NCBI GenBank assembly: GCA_028292145.1
Contig: JAQGMX010000186.1
Span: 1-12,191 of the forward strand
DNA from: Variovorax sp.
GTDB lineage: Bacteria; Pseudomonadota; Gammaproteobacteria; Burkholderiales; Burkholderiaceae_C
Length of the DNA: 12,191 bases
Direction of reading: 5' to 3'
The position numbers were made by a program, and so were the translations under genes. Position 1 is the first letter of the stretch. The number at the start of each line of letters is the position of its first letter. The notes beneath the pieces are model-generated. The model saw only the letters and a program-made list of their open reading frames with translations. It was not told the origin of the DNA and made no database searches. Shown here in pieces: positions 1 through 6,620 of the stretch.

Positions 1-1
1 C

Positions 2-265
2 GGCGACGTGACAGGACAGACCGAGCAGGCCATGGCCAACATCGCCATGCTGCTCAAGGAAGCCGGCGGCGAACTCGAACACATCTGCAAGGTCACCATC
101 TACCTCGTCGATCCGCGCTATCGCGAAGCGGTGTATCTGGTCGTCGGCCGCTGGCTCAAGGGCGTGTTTCCGGTGTCGACCGGCATCGTGGTGTCGGCCC
201 TCGCCCGCCCAGAATGGCTGGTCGAGATCGACGCCACTGCCGTCATTCCCGACGCAGCGGACTGA
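2..265 (+). CDS. RidA-family protein (5' end outside window)
   Basis: This is the C-terminal part of a Rid (YjgF/YER057c/UK114) family protein; the reading frame is open to the left edge, so the true start lies upstream and the GTG at position 8 is internal. The visible 88 residues match the family's second half: a helix with QTEQAMANIAMLL, the strand KVTIYLVDP, and the closing strand WLVEIDATAVIP that carries the conserved Glu. Classical RidA hydrolyses reactive 2-aminoacrylate-type imines with an Arg (Arg105 in E. coli) in the FPARS segment. Here that segment reads FPVSTG, so the Arg position is Ser. This suggests a Rid subfamily without canonical imine deaminase activity. The next gene starts 10 bp downstream, so the two are probably cotranscribed. 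The family call is firm; the substrate is unknown. Confidence 0.88.
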   Translation, partial: GDVTGQTEQAMANIAMLLKEAGGELEHICKVTIYLVDPRYREAVYLVVGRWLKGVFPVSTGIVVSALARPEWLVEIDATAVIPDAAD

Positions 266-275
266 GCCGGCCGCC

Positions 276-947
276 ATGACCTTCTCCATCATCGCGCGCT
301 GCAAGACCACCGGACAGTTCGGCGCGGCCGTGTCTTCGTCGTCGCCGGCAGTCGCTTCGCGCTGCATCCGCGGCCGCAGGGGCGTGGGCGCAGCGGCCAG
401 CCAGAACATCACCGACCCGGACCTCGGTCCGCTCGCGCTGGACCTCATCGCCAGCGGCCTCACACCGTCGCAAGCCGTCGCCGAACTGCGGAAGCGGCCG
501 TTCATCGACTACCGCCAGATCATGGCCATCGACGCGCACAACCCGCCCGTTGTCTTCACCGGCGCCAACGCGCTGGGCACGCTGGCCAGCGCGACCGGCA
601 CCGATGCCGCCTGCGCCGGCAACATGCTCCTCACGCGCGAAGTGCCGCAGGCCATGCTGTCGGCCTTCGAGAATGCGAAAGGGTCGCTGGCCGAGCGCCT
701 GATGCAGGCGATGCTTGCCGGCCAAGTCGCCGGCGGCGAGGAAGGCCCGGTACATTCGGCGGGGCTGCTGGTCTACGGCGGACAGAACTGGCCGGTGGTG
801 GACCTGCGGCTCGACTGGGTGGACGACGATCCCGTGCAGGCGCTCTACGACACCTGGAAAATCTACGAGCCGCAGTTGCAGGCCTACGTCACGCGGGCGC
901 TCGACCCGCGTGCGGCGCCGAGCTACGGCGTGCCGGGCGACCGCTGA
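276..947 (+). CDS. DUF1028 family protein (Ntn-hydrolase-like)
   Basis: The 223-aa product opens with MTFSIIARCKTTGQFGAAVS and continues with GVGAAASQNITDP, the usual N-terminal pattern of DUF1028 proteins, which belong to the Ntn-hydrolase fold superfamily. The conserved C-terminal half is also present: GNMLL, the helix LAERLMQAML, a GGEEGPVHSAGLLVY stretch, and a final DLRLDWVDDDP strand. No signal peptide or membrane segment is seen, so it is probably cytoplasmic. Length is typical for the single-domain form. The gene starts 10 bp after the RidA-like gene, with no strong ribosome binding site, so coupled translation is plausible. The biochemical function of DUF1028 is not established; pairing with a Rid protein and a LysR regulator fits a catabolic hydrolase role, but that is inference. 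Confidence 0.87.
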   Translation: MTFSIIARCKTTGQFGAAVSSSSPAVASRCIRGRRGVGAAASQNITDPDLGPLALDLIASGLTPSQAVAELRKRPFIDYRQIMAIDAHNPPVVFTGANALGTLASATGTDAACAGNMLLTREVPQAMLSAFENAKGSLAERLMQAMLAGQVAGGEEGPVHSAGLLVYGGQNWPVVDLRLDWVDDDPVQALYDTWKIYEPQLQAYVTRALDPRAAPSYGVPGDR

Positions 948-965
948 AAAGGGCTGTCGGTACAC

Positions 966-980
966 TGGGTCGTTGACCCA
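966..980. promoter_or_regulatory. 15-bp palindrome upstream of the LysR gene (candidate operator)
   Basis: The sequence TGGGTCGTTGACCCA has perfect 6-bp arms around a 3-bp centre. It sits 35 bp before the LysR ATG, in the 68-bp gap after the DUF1028 gene. LysR-type regulators often bind dyads with a T-N11-A core near their own promoter, so it could be an autoregulatory site. In RNA it would also form a short hairpin between the two genes. No clear -35/-10 pair was found around it. Confidence 0.35.
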
Positions 981-1015
981 TCAGCGCCCGCCGACGGCGC
1001 CTTCACCACCCCGAT

Positions 1016-1993
1016 ATGCTCAACCGCGTTTCCTTGCGCCAGATGGAGTATTTCGTTGCGACTGCCAAGCACGGCAGCATCGCCGCGGCGTCCGCGCACA
1101 TCCACATCTCTTCGCCCTCCATCTCCGCTGCCATCGCGCACATCGAGATTGAGCTCAACGTCCAGCTGTTCGTCCGTCATCCGTCGAAGGGGCTGGGATT
1201 GACCGCCATCGGCACGCTGGTCCTGCGGCAGTGCGAGGACGTGCTTGAAAGATCGTCGCGCCTCTACGAAATCGCCTCGGATTCGAGCAACATCATGCAG
1301 GGCTCGCTGCGGGTGGGAAGCTTCCAGTCGCTCACCGCGATGATCGCGCCAGAGGTGATCTTCGGTTTTTCGCGCGCTTTCGAAAAAGTCGAAGTGCAGA
1401 TGGTTGAGGGCGATCAGGTGGTGCTGATGAACAAGCTGCATGCGCTCGAAATCGACCTGGCGATCACCTACGACCTGCACCTTGACGACGACATCGAATT
1501 CGAGAGTCTGGCGACGCTGCCGCCCTATGTACTGGTCAGCGAACTGCATCCGCTGGCCGAGCAAAAGGCCGTTACTTTCGAGGAATTGGCACCCCAGCCT
1601 TTCGTCCTGCTGGACCTTCCGACCAGCCGCGAATACTTCACATCGCTGTTCGCCAAGGCTGGCGTCACGCCGAACATCGTCGCGCGATCGAAATCGGAGG
1701 AAGTCGTGCGGTCCATGGTGGCCAACGGCATCGGCTACGCGCTGTTCAACGTGCGGCCCAAATCCAATCAGTCGCTCGACGGCAAGCGCATGGTGCGGGT
1801 CCGCCTCGCCGGCACCCACCGGCCAATGCTGCTCGGTCTCGCAACCTACAAACCAGTCAAGCAGTCGAGACTGACCAGCGTCTTCATGGCGCGATGCCGT
1901 TCCTATATCTCAGACCAGTACATACCCGGCATGAGTGCGGCGAGCTTCTACGATCCGCATATCGCGGCGATGCAGGCTCAAGCCTTGCCGTAG
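1016..1993 (+). CDS. LysR-family transcriptional regulator
   Basis: The 325-aa product has the standard LysR layout. The N-terminal winged helix-turn-helix covers about residues 6-65, opening with SLRQMEYFVATAKHGSIAAA and continuing through SPSISAAIAHIEIEL, LFVRH and GLGLTAIG. A linker helix follows (LVLRQCEDVLERS), then the effector-binding domain from about residue 95 (GSLRVGSFQSLTAMIAPEVI). The C-terminus, about residues 295-325, is a little longer than usual. It presumably controls the adjacent RidA/DUF1028 genes or the divergent oxidoreductase/ABC genes in response to a small molecule; the ligand cannot be predicted. The ATG at 1016 gives the normal family N-terminus, although the ribosome binding site is weak. 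Its last 16 bp overlap the 3' end of the convergent flavoprotein gene. Confidence 0.93.
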   Translation: MLNRVSLRQMEYFVATAKHGSIAAASAHIHISSPSISAAIAHIEIELNVQLFVRHPSKGLGLTAIGTLVLRQCEDVLERSSRLYEIASDSSNIMQGSLRVGSFQSLTAMIAPEVIFGFSRAFEKVEVQMVEGDQVVLMNKLHALEIDLAITYDLHLDDDIEFESLATLPPYVLVSELHPLAEQKAVTFEELAPQPFVLLDLPTSREYFTSLFAKAGVTPNIVARSKSEEVVRSMVANGIGYALFNVRPKSNQSLDGKRMVRVRLAGTHRPMLLGLATYKPVKQSRLTSVFMARCRSYISDQYIPGMSAASFYDPHIAAMQAQALP

Positions 1994-3228
1994 GACCGGT
2001 ACCCGTCCTGGAGCGCGATGTGGTCGGCGATGTACTTCGCGTCGTGCCAGACACCGTAGATGAAGGACGATGCCCGGTTGACGAGGTTCGGCAGCCCCAG
2101 GAAATAGATCCCGCTTTCGGCTGCGATACCCCGCTTGTGGAACGGCTCGCCCTTGTCGTCGAAAGCACTCGCCGGCAGCCAGCTGTAGTCGGAGGTGAAG
2201 CCGGTCGCCCAGAGAATCGTCGTGACGCCGGCTTTCTCGAGGTCCAGGCTGCGAATCGGATTCGTCAGGCACTCCGGGTCCGGCAGCAGTTCCCAGGCAT
2301 CGGGCTCCGGCGAAAACGGCAGTCCGTTCTGTTCGATGTAGGCATCCGCATCGCGCAGCACGTCGAAGTAGGCCTGGTCGCCGGCGGCGATGTTGTCCGC
2401 CAGCCCTTCTTCGAACGCGATGACACCGTCCCGGTACGCGCCGGTCAGCCCCACCAGTTGAATGCCGGAATGCGCCAGACGGCGGAAATCGATGGTCTTG
2501 CCGCCCTCGTAGCCGCTCACGGCGAAGGCGACATGCTTCTTCTTCGGCTTGATCCTGATCTCGTCCCACAACCCGAGCGCACCCAGCCACCAGACGTAGT
2601 CGCGCCCGCGGTACGAGCGCGGCGGCCGGTAATGCTCGCCCACCGACAGGTACACCGTCCTGCCTGCCTTGCGCAGCTCTTCGGCGATCTGCGAGCCCGA
2701 GGCGCCGGCCCCGACCACCAGCACGGCACCGTCGACCAGCTGGCCGGGATTCTTGTAAGCCGACGAATGCAGTTGCCGGATCGGTTCGCTCTCTGGAACG
2801 ATCTTCGGATAGGCCGGCGTCTGGAACGGCCCGGTGGCCACGACCACATTGGTCGCGTCGAATACACCGTCGGACGTGGTCACCTTGAAGCCGGGGCGGC
2901 CGACGTGGCGCTCGACCTGCGTGACGTCGACGCCTGTGCGCACCGGCGCATTCAGCATGGCGGCGTAGTCCTCGAAATACTTCGCCATGCGTTCCTTCGG
3001 GGGAAATGCATCGGGAGAGACGTCGTCGAAATTCATCGTTGGGAACCGGTCGTGCCATGCCGGTCCGTTGGCGACCAGCGAATCCCAACGCTCCGACCGC
3101 CAGCGTTCCGCGATCCGCTTGCGCTCGAGCACGACGTGCGGCACCTTCATCAGAGAGAGATGCTCGCTCATTGCGATACCCGCCTGGCCCGCACCGATCA
3201 CCAGCGTATTGATTTGTTCCACTGCCAT
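1978..3228 (-). CDS. CzcO-type flavin-dependent monooxygenase / NAD(P)-FAD oxidoreductase
   Basis: The 416-aa product is a flavoprotein of the FMO/CzcO group (COG2072-like). The FAD-binding Rossmann motif GAGQAG is at residues 12-17, followed by ERWRSERWDSL at about 41-51. An ATG motif is at 131-133, a second GAGASG dinucleotide motif (NADPH) at 173-178, and WATGF at 340-344. Between the two Rossmann motifs lies LHSSAYKNP (about 153-161), the group's usual HSxxYK signature. Such enzymes oxygenate heteroatoms or carbonyl carbons of small organic substrates, but many are uncharacterised. The start is supported by an AGGAA ribosome binding site about 6 bp upstream. The gene converges on LysR with a 16-bp overlap and is divergent from the ABC operon across a 144-bp gap, so the two promoters must share that gap. 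The substrate is unknown. Confidence 0.92.
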   Translation of the reverse strand: MAVEQINTLVIGAGQAGIAMSEHLSLMKVPHVVLERKRIAERWRSERWDSLVANGPAWHDRFPTMNFDDVSPDAFPPKERMAKYFEDYAAMLNAPVRTGVDVTQVERHVGRPGFKVTTSDGVFDATNVVVATGPFQTPAYPKIVPESEPIRQLHSSAYKNPGQLVDGAVLVVGAGASGSQIAEELRKAGRTVYLSVGEHYRPPRSYRGRDYVWWLGALGLWDEIRIKPKKKHVAFAVSGYEGGKTIDFRRLAHSGIQLVGLTGAYRDGVIAFEEGLADNIAAGDQAYFDVLRDADAYIEQNGLPFSPEPDAWELLPDPECLTNPIRSLDLEKAGVTTILWATGFTSDYSWLPASAFDDKGEPFHKRGIAAESGIYFLGLPNLVNRASSFIYGVWHDAKYIADHIALQDGYRSYGKA

Positions 3229-3233
3229 TGGAG

Positions 3234-3238
3234 TTCCT
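3234..3238 (-). promoter_or_regulatory. Ribosome binding site of the flavoprotein gene
   Basis: On the minus strand the sequence reads AGGAACTCCA just before ATG. It is a good Shine-Dalgarno match with about 5-6 bp spacing and fixes the start at 3228. Confidence 0.65.
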
Positions 3239-3372
3239 GAAGAAGTCGGACCGAGAGGTCGCGTCCCGGCGAGTCTGAAGACGCCCGCGCTATTTGAGAA
3301 CCACGTTTTTCGGACTCAGGGCTTAGGAAAAAGCAAAGCGCCGCGGCGGGCGATGCGACTTATCGTGCGTGC

Positions 3373-4482
3373 ATGAATGCTGTGAAGAACGACATCGCCG
3401 TCAGCCTCGAAGGGGTCGTCAAGAAATACAACGACCAGACCGTGCTGCACGAGGTCTCGCTGAAGATCGCGCGCGGTGAGTTCCTCACGCTGCTGGGACC
3501 GTCCGGCTGCGGCAAGACGACGCTGCTCAACCTGATCGCGGGTTTTGCGGAAGCCGATGGCGGCGAGATATTCATCGACGGACAGCCGGTCACTACCGAT
3601 CCGCCGCACAGGCGCGAGATCGGCATCGTGTTCCAGAACTACGCGCTCTTCCCTCACATGAACGTGGAACGCAACATCGGCTACGGCCTGCGCATGCGGG
3701 GCTTGCCCAAAGACGAGATCGCACAACGCGTCGCGCGTGTCATGGCCATGGTCAGGCTCGACGACCTCGGGCACCGCAAGCCACGCGAGCTCTCGGGCGG
3801 CCAGCAGCAGCGTGTGGCACTGGCTCGCGCGCTGGTGATCGAACCGAAGGTGCTGCTGCTCGACGAACCCTTCTCCGCGCTGGACAAGAGCCTGCGAGGT
3901 TCGATGCAGGTGGAAATACGGGAGATCCAGCGCCGCCTGGGCCTCACCACTGTCTTCGTGACCCACGACCAGGGCGAAGCGCTCGCGATGTCCGACCGCA
4001 TCGCGGTGATGTCGGCCGGTGTCATCCGCCAGATCGCCTCGCCCGCCGACCTCTACCAGAACCCGCAGGACCCGTTCGTTGCGTCATTCCTTGGCGATGT
4101 GAACATCCTCCCGGCCCGCTACCACGGGCACACCGCCACCGACATCCATCTGCGACTGGGCTCGGGACTCATCAGCCTCCCGCACGACCGACTGGTCAAC
4201 GGATCGCACGAGGGCGAGCGGCTCGACGTGTATGTGCGCCCGGAACATGTCCGGCTGGAAAGCCTGCATCCCGGCTCCGTCCTAAGCGGCACCGTCATCA
4301 ACCATGTGTTCCAGGGCGATCACGTCGACACGTTCGTCGACGTCGACATACCGATGACGGCCCGGCAGGTCGTCACGGTGCGCAGCGGCGGACTGGGTGC
4401 CATGCAGCAATGGCCGGTCGGCTCGGTGGCCGGGCTTGGGTTTCCCGATGAAGGTATCAGCGTATTCAGCCCACAGAAATGA
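3373..4482 (+). CDS. ABC transporter ATP-binding protein, PotA/CUT1-type with TOBE domain
   Basis: The 369-aa product is the ATPase subunit of an importer of the spermidine/putrescine-iron-sugar type. Walker A GPSGCGKT is at residues 42-49, the Q-loop FQNYALFPHM begins at about 87, the signature LSGGQQQR at 140, Walker B VLLLDEP at 160-166, the D-loop SALD at 168-171 and the switch His at 198. A C-terminal TOBE-like regulatory domain follows from about 235, including DVYVRPEHVRLE. It would energise uptake of a small solute at the inner membrane, but no permease or binding-protein gene lies within the window, so its partners are elsewhere, possibly left of position 1. It heads a four-gene operon: its TGA overlaps the ATG of the next gene. 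The ribosome binding site before 3373 is weak. Confidence 0.93.
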   Translation: MNAVKNDIAVSLEGVVKKYNDQTVLHEVSLKIARGEFLTLLGPSGCGKTTLLNLIAGFAEADGGEIFIDGQPVTTDPPHRREIGIVFQNYALFPHMNVERNIGYGLRMRGLPKDEIAQRVARVMAMVRLDDLGHRKPRELSGGQQQRVALARALVIEPKVLLLDEPFSALDKSLRGSMQVEIREIQRRLGLTTVFVTHDQGEALAMSDRIAVMSAGVIRQIASPADLYQNPQDPFVASFLGDVNILPARYHGHTATDIHLRLGSGLISLPHDRLVNGSHEGERLDVYVRPEHVRLESLHPGSVLSGTVINHVFQGDHVDTFVDVDIPMTARQVVTVRSGGLGAMQQWPVGSVAGLGFPDEGISVFSPQK

Positions 4483-5102
4483 TGCTCCAACTTCTCTACG
4501 CCCCTACTTCGCCGTTCGTCCGCAAGGTCATGGTGTGCGCGCACCTGACCGGGCAGGTCGACCGCATCCAGCTGCTGGACAGCGCTGCGCATCCGGTACG
4601 CCGCGATCCGCGCATTGCGGCGCACAACCCGTTGGCCAAGGTGCCGACACTGATCCTCGAAGACGGCCAGGCGCTCTACGACAGCCGGGTGATCTGCGAA
4701 TACCTGGCCAGCGCCACAGGCGGCGAGTCGGTCTTTCCGCCACTGGGTACTGAACGCTGGACCGCCCTGACGCGACAGGCGATGGGCGACGGTCTGCTCG
4801 ATGCCGCGCTGCTCGCGCGCTATGAGCTGACCGCGCGACCCGCCGAATTCCAATGGCCGGAATGGCGAAGCGTGCTTCTGAAGAAGGTCGAAGCCTGCCT
4901 CGTTTCGATCGAAGCCGTCGCGCCAGAACTCGTCGTCGAAAAACCGACCATCGGCGAGATCGCCATCGGCTGCGCGCTGGGTTATCTCGACTTCCGTTTC
5001 CCCGAACTGGACTGGCGCGCGCAGTGCCGCCGGGCCGATCGATGGAACGAAGCTTTCCAGAGCCTGCCCGCCATGCTGGCCACACGGCCGCACGACGCCT
5101 GA
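4479..5102 (+). CDS. Glutathione S-transferase-like protein
   Basis: The 207-aa product has the two-domain GST layout. The N-terminal thioredoxin-like fold starts LLYAPTSPFVRKVMV, with Ser11 at the usual thiol-activating position. It contains the cis-proline motif NPLAKVPTL (Pro56) and the glutathione-binding turn LYDSRVICEYL (Asp68, Ser69). The helical C-terminal domain includes PTIGEIAIGCALGYLDFRFP, the family's N-capping/hydrophobic staple region. It is cytosolic and predicted to bind glutathione; conjugation, isomerisation or reductive cleavage of a substrate are all possible. ATG 4479 overlaps the ABC gene stop as ATGA; a second ATG follows immediately at 4482, so the first Met may not be the one used. 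Its place inside the operon suggests it acts on an intermediate of the same pathway. Confidence 0.9.
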   Translation: MMLQLLYAPTSPFVRKVMVCAHLTGQVDRIQLLDSAAHPVRRDPRIAAHNPLAKVPTLILEDGQALYDSRVICEYLASATGGESVFPPLGTERWTALTRQAMGDGLLDAALLARYELTARPAEFQWPEWRSVLLKKVEACLVSIEAVAPELVVEKPTIGEIAIGCALGYLDFRFPELDWRAQCRRADRWNEAFQSLPAMLATRPHDA

Positions 5103-5104
5103 GG
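5101..5104 (+). promoter_or_regulatory. GAGG ribosome binding site overlapping the GST stop
   Basis: The junction reads TGAGGC: the GST stop codon TGA shares its last two bases with a GAGG Shine-Dalgarno element, 9 bp ahead of the ATG at 5114. The same TGAGGC arrangement occurs at the next junction. Confidence 0.6.
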
Positions 5105-5113
5105 CACCCAAAC

Positions 5114-5584
5114 ATGACCCTCAATCCGACAACAACCGCCCCCATTACCGTCTGGTTCCTGAACGGCCCCAACGCCAATCTCTACGGCCTGGACGCGAGC
5201 AAGAACTACGGCACCGACAGCTTTCCGGTTCTGCAGTCCCGCTGCGAGCAAAAGGCAGCTTCACTGCAGGTCGACCTGCGCTTCCTGCAATCGAACTGGG
5301 AAGGCCAGCTGATCGACTGGATTCAGGAAGCGCGCGGCGTTGCGGACGGCATCGTCATCAACGCGGCCGGGCTGACCTACACCTCCATCCCGATCCTGGA
5401 TGCGCTGATCTCATTTCCCGGAAAGATCGTCGAGGCCCACATGAGCAACATCTGGAAGCGCGAGCCTTTCCGCCATCACTCCTACATCTCGAAGGTGGCC
5501 GACGGCGTGATCGCGGGCCTCGGCGGCGATGGCTACGAATTTGCCATCGAGGCCGTGGCGCGTCTGGTACGCAAGAGTGCGTGA
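5114..5584 (+). CDS. Type II 3-dehydroquinate dehydratase-like protein with altered active site
   Basis: The 156-aa product aligns along its length with AroQ-type dehydroquinases, which trans-dehydrate 3-dehydroquinate in small dodecameric enzymes. Recognisable blocks are FLNGPNANLYG (16-25), the lid Tyr32 in NYG, FLQSNWEGQLIDWIQEA, INAAGLTYTS (82-91), EAHMSN (107-112), REPFRHHSY (116-124) and GVIAGLGGDGY. Compared from memory with the M. tuberculosis enzyme at a constant offset of 8, Asn12, Tyr24, Asn75, Asp88, Glu99, His101, Arg108 and Arg112 are all kept. Arg19 of the lid, however, is Asp27 here, and His81 is Tyr89. Both contact substrate or support catalysis in true enzymes. I therefore doubt it is the housekeeping aroQ and leave the symbol blank. 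A related hydroxy-acid dehydration is possible. It is the third gene of the operon. Confidence 0.88.
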   Translation: MTLNPTTTAPITVWFLNGPNANLYGLDASKNYGTDSFPVLQSRCEQKAASLQVDLRFLQSNWEGQLIDWIQEARGVADGIVINAAGLTYTSIPILDALISFPGKIVEAHMSNIWKREPFRHHSYISKVADGVIAGLGGDGYEFAIEAVARLVRKSA

Positions 5585-5586
5585 GG
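5583..5586 (+). promoter_or_regulatory. GAGG ribosome binding site deciding the dehydrogenase start
   Basis: TGAGGCGCAA precedes the ATG at 5592, with GAGG overlapping the upstream stop codon. This supports 5592 as the start of the next gene over an in-frame upstream ATG at 5529, which would add 21 residues unlike the family and overlap the previous gene by 56 bp. Confidence 0.6.
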
Positions 5587-5591
5587 CGCAA

Positions 5592-6530
5592 ATGACCGTC
5601 GGCACACTGGTTTTCTACAGCGACTTCGACGATTTTGGCGTCTGGAAGGAGGCGCTGCTGGCGCATCTTCCAAGTCTGAAGATCCTGCATTCGCACGACA
5701 TCGGCGATCCGGCCGAGATCGATTACGCGCTGGTCTGGAAGCCGCCGGAAGGCTTCTTCGATCGCATGACGAAGCTCCGCCTGATCGTCAATCTCGGGGC
5801 CGGCGTCGACTCGCTGGTGGGCCGCGGCGATCTGCCGCCGGGCGTGCCGATCACCCGCATCACCGACCCGCAGATGGCCCGGATGATGGCGGGGTACGTG
5901 CTGTTCGCTGTGCTGCGGCATGCGCGCGACATCCCCCTTTTCGAACAGGCCCAGCGATCGGGTCAATGGGTGTACCGGCATCCGCGTTCGCCGGAGGAAA
6001 CTTGCGTCGTCGTGCTGGGGTTGGGTCAACTGGGCGCCAAGGCGGCGTACGAACTACAGCGGCAGGGCTTCAATGTCGTCGGATGGTCGCGAAGCCCGAG
6101 GCAGATCGAGGGCGTCGAATGTCTCAGTGGCATGGAGACGCTGGACGATGTCATCGGCCGGGCTGAAATCCTGGTCGTCATGCTTCCGATCACGCCAGAA
6201 ACCCATCGAATCGTCCACCGCGAACGGCTGCAGAAGCTGCCTCGTGGTGCAGCGTTCATCAATGTCGCGCGCGGCGCGCTCGTGGACCAAACCGCATTGA
6301 CCGAGCTGCTGCAGAGCGGACACATCGGCGCAGCAACGCTTGACGTGTTCGAAAAAGAGCCGCTGCCTGCGGGTGATCCGTTGTGGGCCATGCCGAATGT
6401 GCTCATCACACCGCATCTGGCGTCGGTGGCGATTCCGTCGTCGTCGGCGGCGCAGATTGCGAAAAATATTCGGCGAGTGTCGGCTGGCGAAGCGGCGGAA
6501 AACGTGATCGATCCGGCGCGAGGCTATTGA
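5592..6530 (+). CDS. D-2-hydroxyacid dehydrogenase, GhrA-like (NAD(P)H)
   Basis: The 312-aa product is a D-isomer-specific 2-hydroxyacid dehydrogenase close to the glyoxylate/hydroxypyruvate reductase A group. The coenzyme motif GLGQLG is at residues 143-148. The catalytic triad is complete: Arg227 in NVARGALVD, Glu256 in DVFEKEPLP, and His275 in LITPHLAS. The substrate-contact region NLGAGVDSL (67-75) also matches. It interconverts a 2-keto acid and the D-2-hydroxy acid in the cytoplasm; the exact acid cannot be read from sequence. Length is normal for GhrA. It is the last gene of the ABC-GST-dehydroquinase-like operon, 7 bp after the previous stop, which suggests a hydroxy or keto acid as substrate or end product of that pathway. 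A hairpin cluster follows about 30-90 bp after the stop. Confidence 0.93.
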   Translation: MTVGTLVFYSDFDDFGVWKEALLAHLPSLKILHSHDIGDPAEIDYALVWKPPEGFFDRMTKLRLIVNLGAGVDSLVGRGDLPPGVPITRITDPQMARMMAGYVLFAVLRHARDIPLFEQAQRSGQWVYRHPRSPEETCVVVLGLGQLGAKAAYELQRQGFNVVGWSRSPRQIEGVECLSGMETLDDVIGRAEILVVMLPITPETHRIVHRERLQKLPRGAAFINVARGALVDQTALTELLQSGHIGAATLDVFEKEPLPAGDPLWAMPNVLITPHLASVAIPSSSAAQIAKNIRRVSAGEAAENVIDPARGY

Positions 6531-6558
6531 GCCACCGGTCGAGGAGTGCATCAGGCCG

Positions 6559-6616
6559 GCCCAGCCATGGGCACGAGGTCGCCCAGCTATCACTGGGCGT
6601 CGCTCGCTTGGCGACG
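6559..6616 (+). terminator. Hairpin cluster after the four-gene operon
   Basis: Three short dyads lie in a row: GCCCA/TGGGC (6559-6572, 4-nt loop), CGCCCAG/CTGGGCG (6580-6599, perfect 7-bp stem, 6-nt loop) and CGTCGC/GCGACG (6598-6616), which competes with the second. They begin 28 bp after the dehydrogenase stop. There is no T-tract, so this is not a standard intrinsic terminator; it may protect the mRNA end or aid Rho-dependent stopping. Confidence 0.3.
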
Positions 6617-6620
6617 ATGG

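Noticed and set aside
243..965. A 240-aa minus-strand open frame opposite the DUF1028 gene
   Set aside because: It is an Arg-rich antisense shadow; the plus-strand frame has clear DUF1028 motifs.
1894..3240. A 448-aa plus-strand open frame opposite the flavoprotein gene
   Set aside because: It is a GC-rich shadow of the minus-strand gene, rich in Arg, His and Val, while the minus frame has all the FAD and NADPH motifs.
3229..3372. Sigma-70 promoter in the divergent gap, for example TTGAGA near 3295
   Set aside because: No -10 element at proper spacing was found for either gene, so no promoter is called although one must exist.
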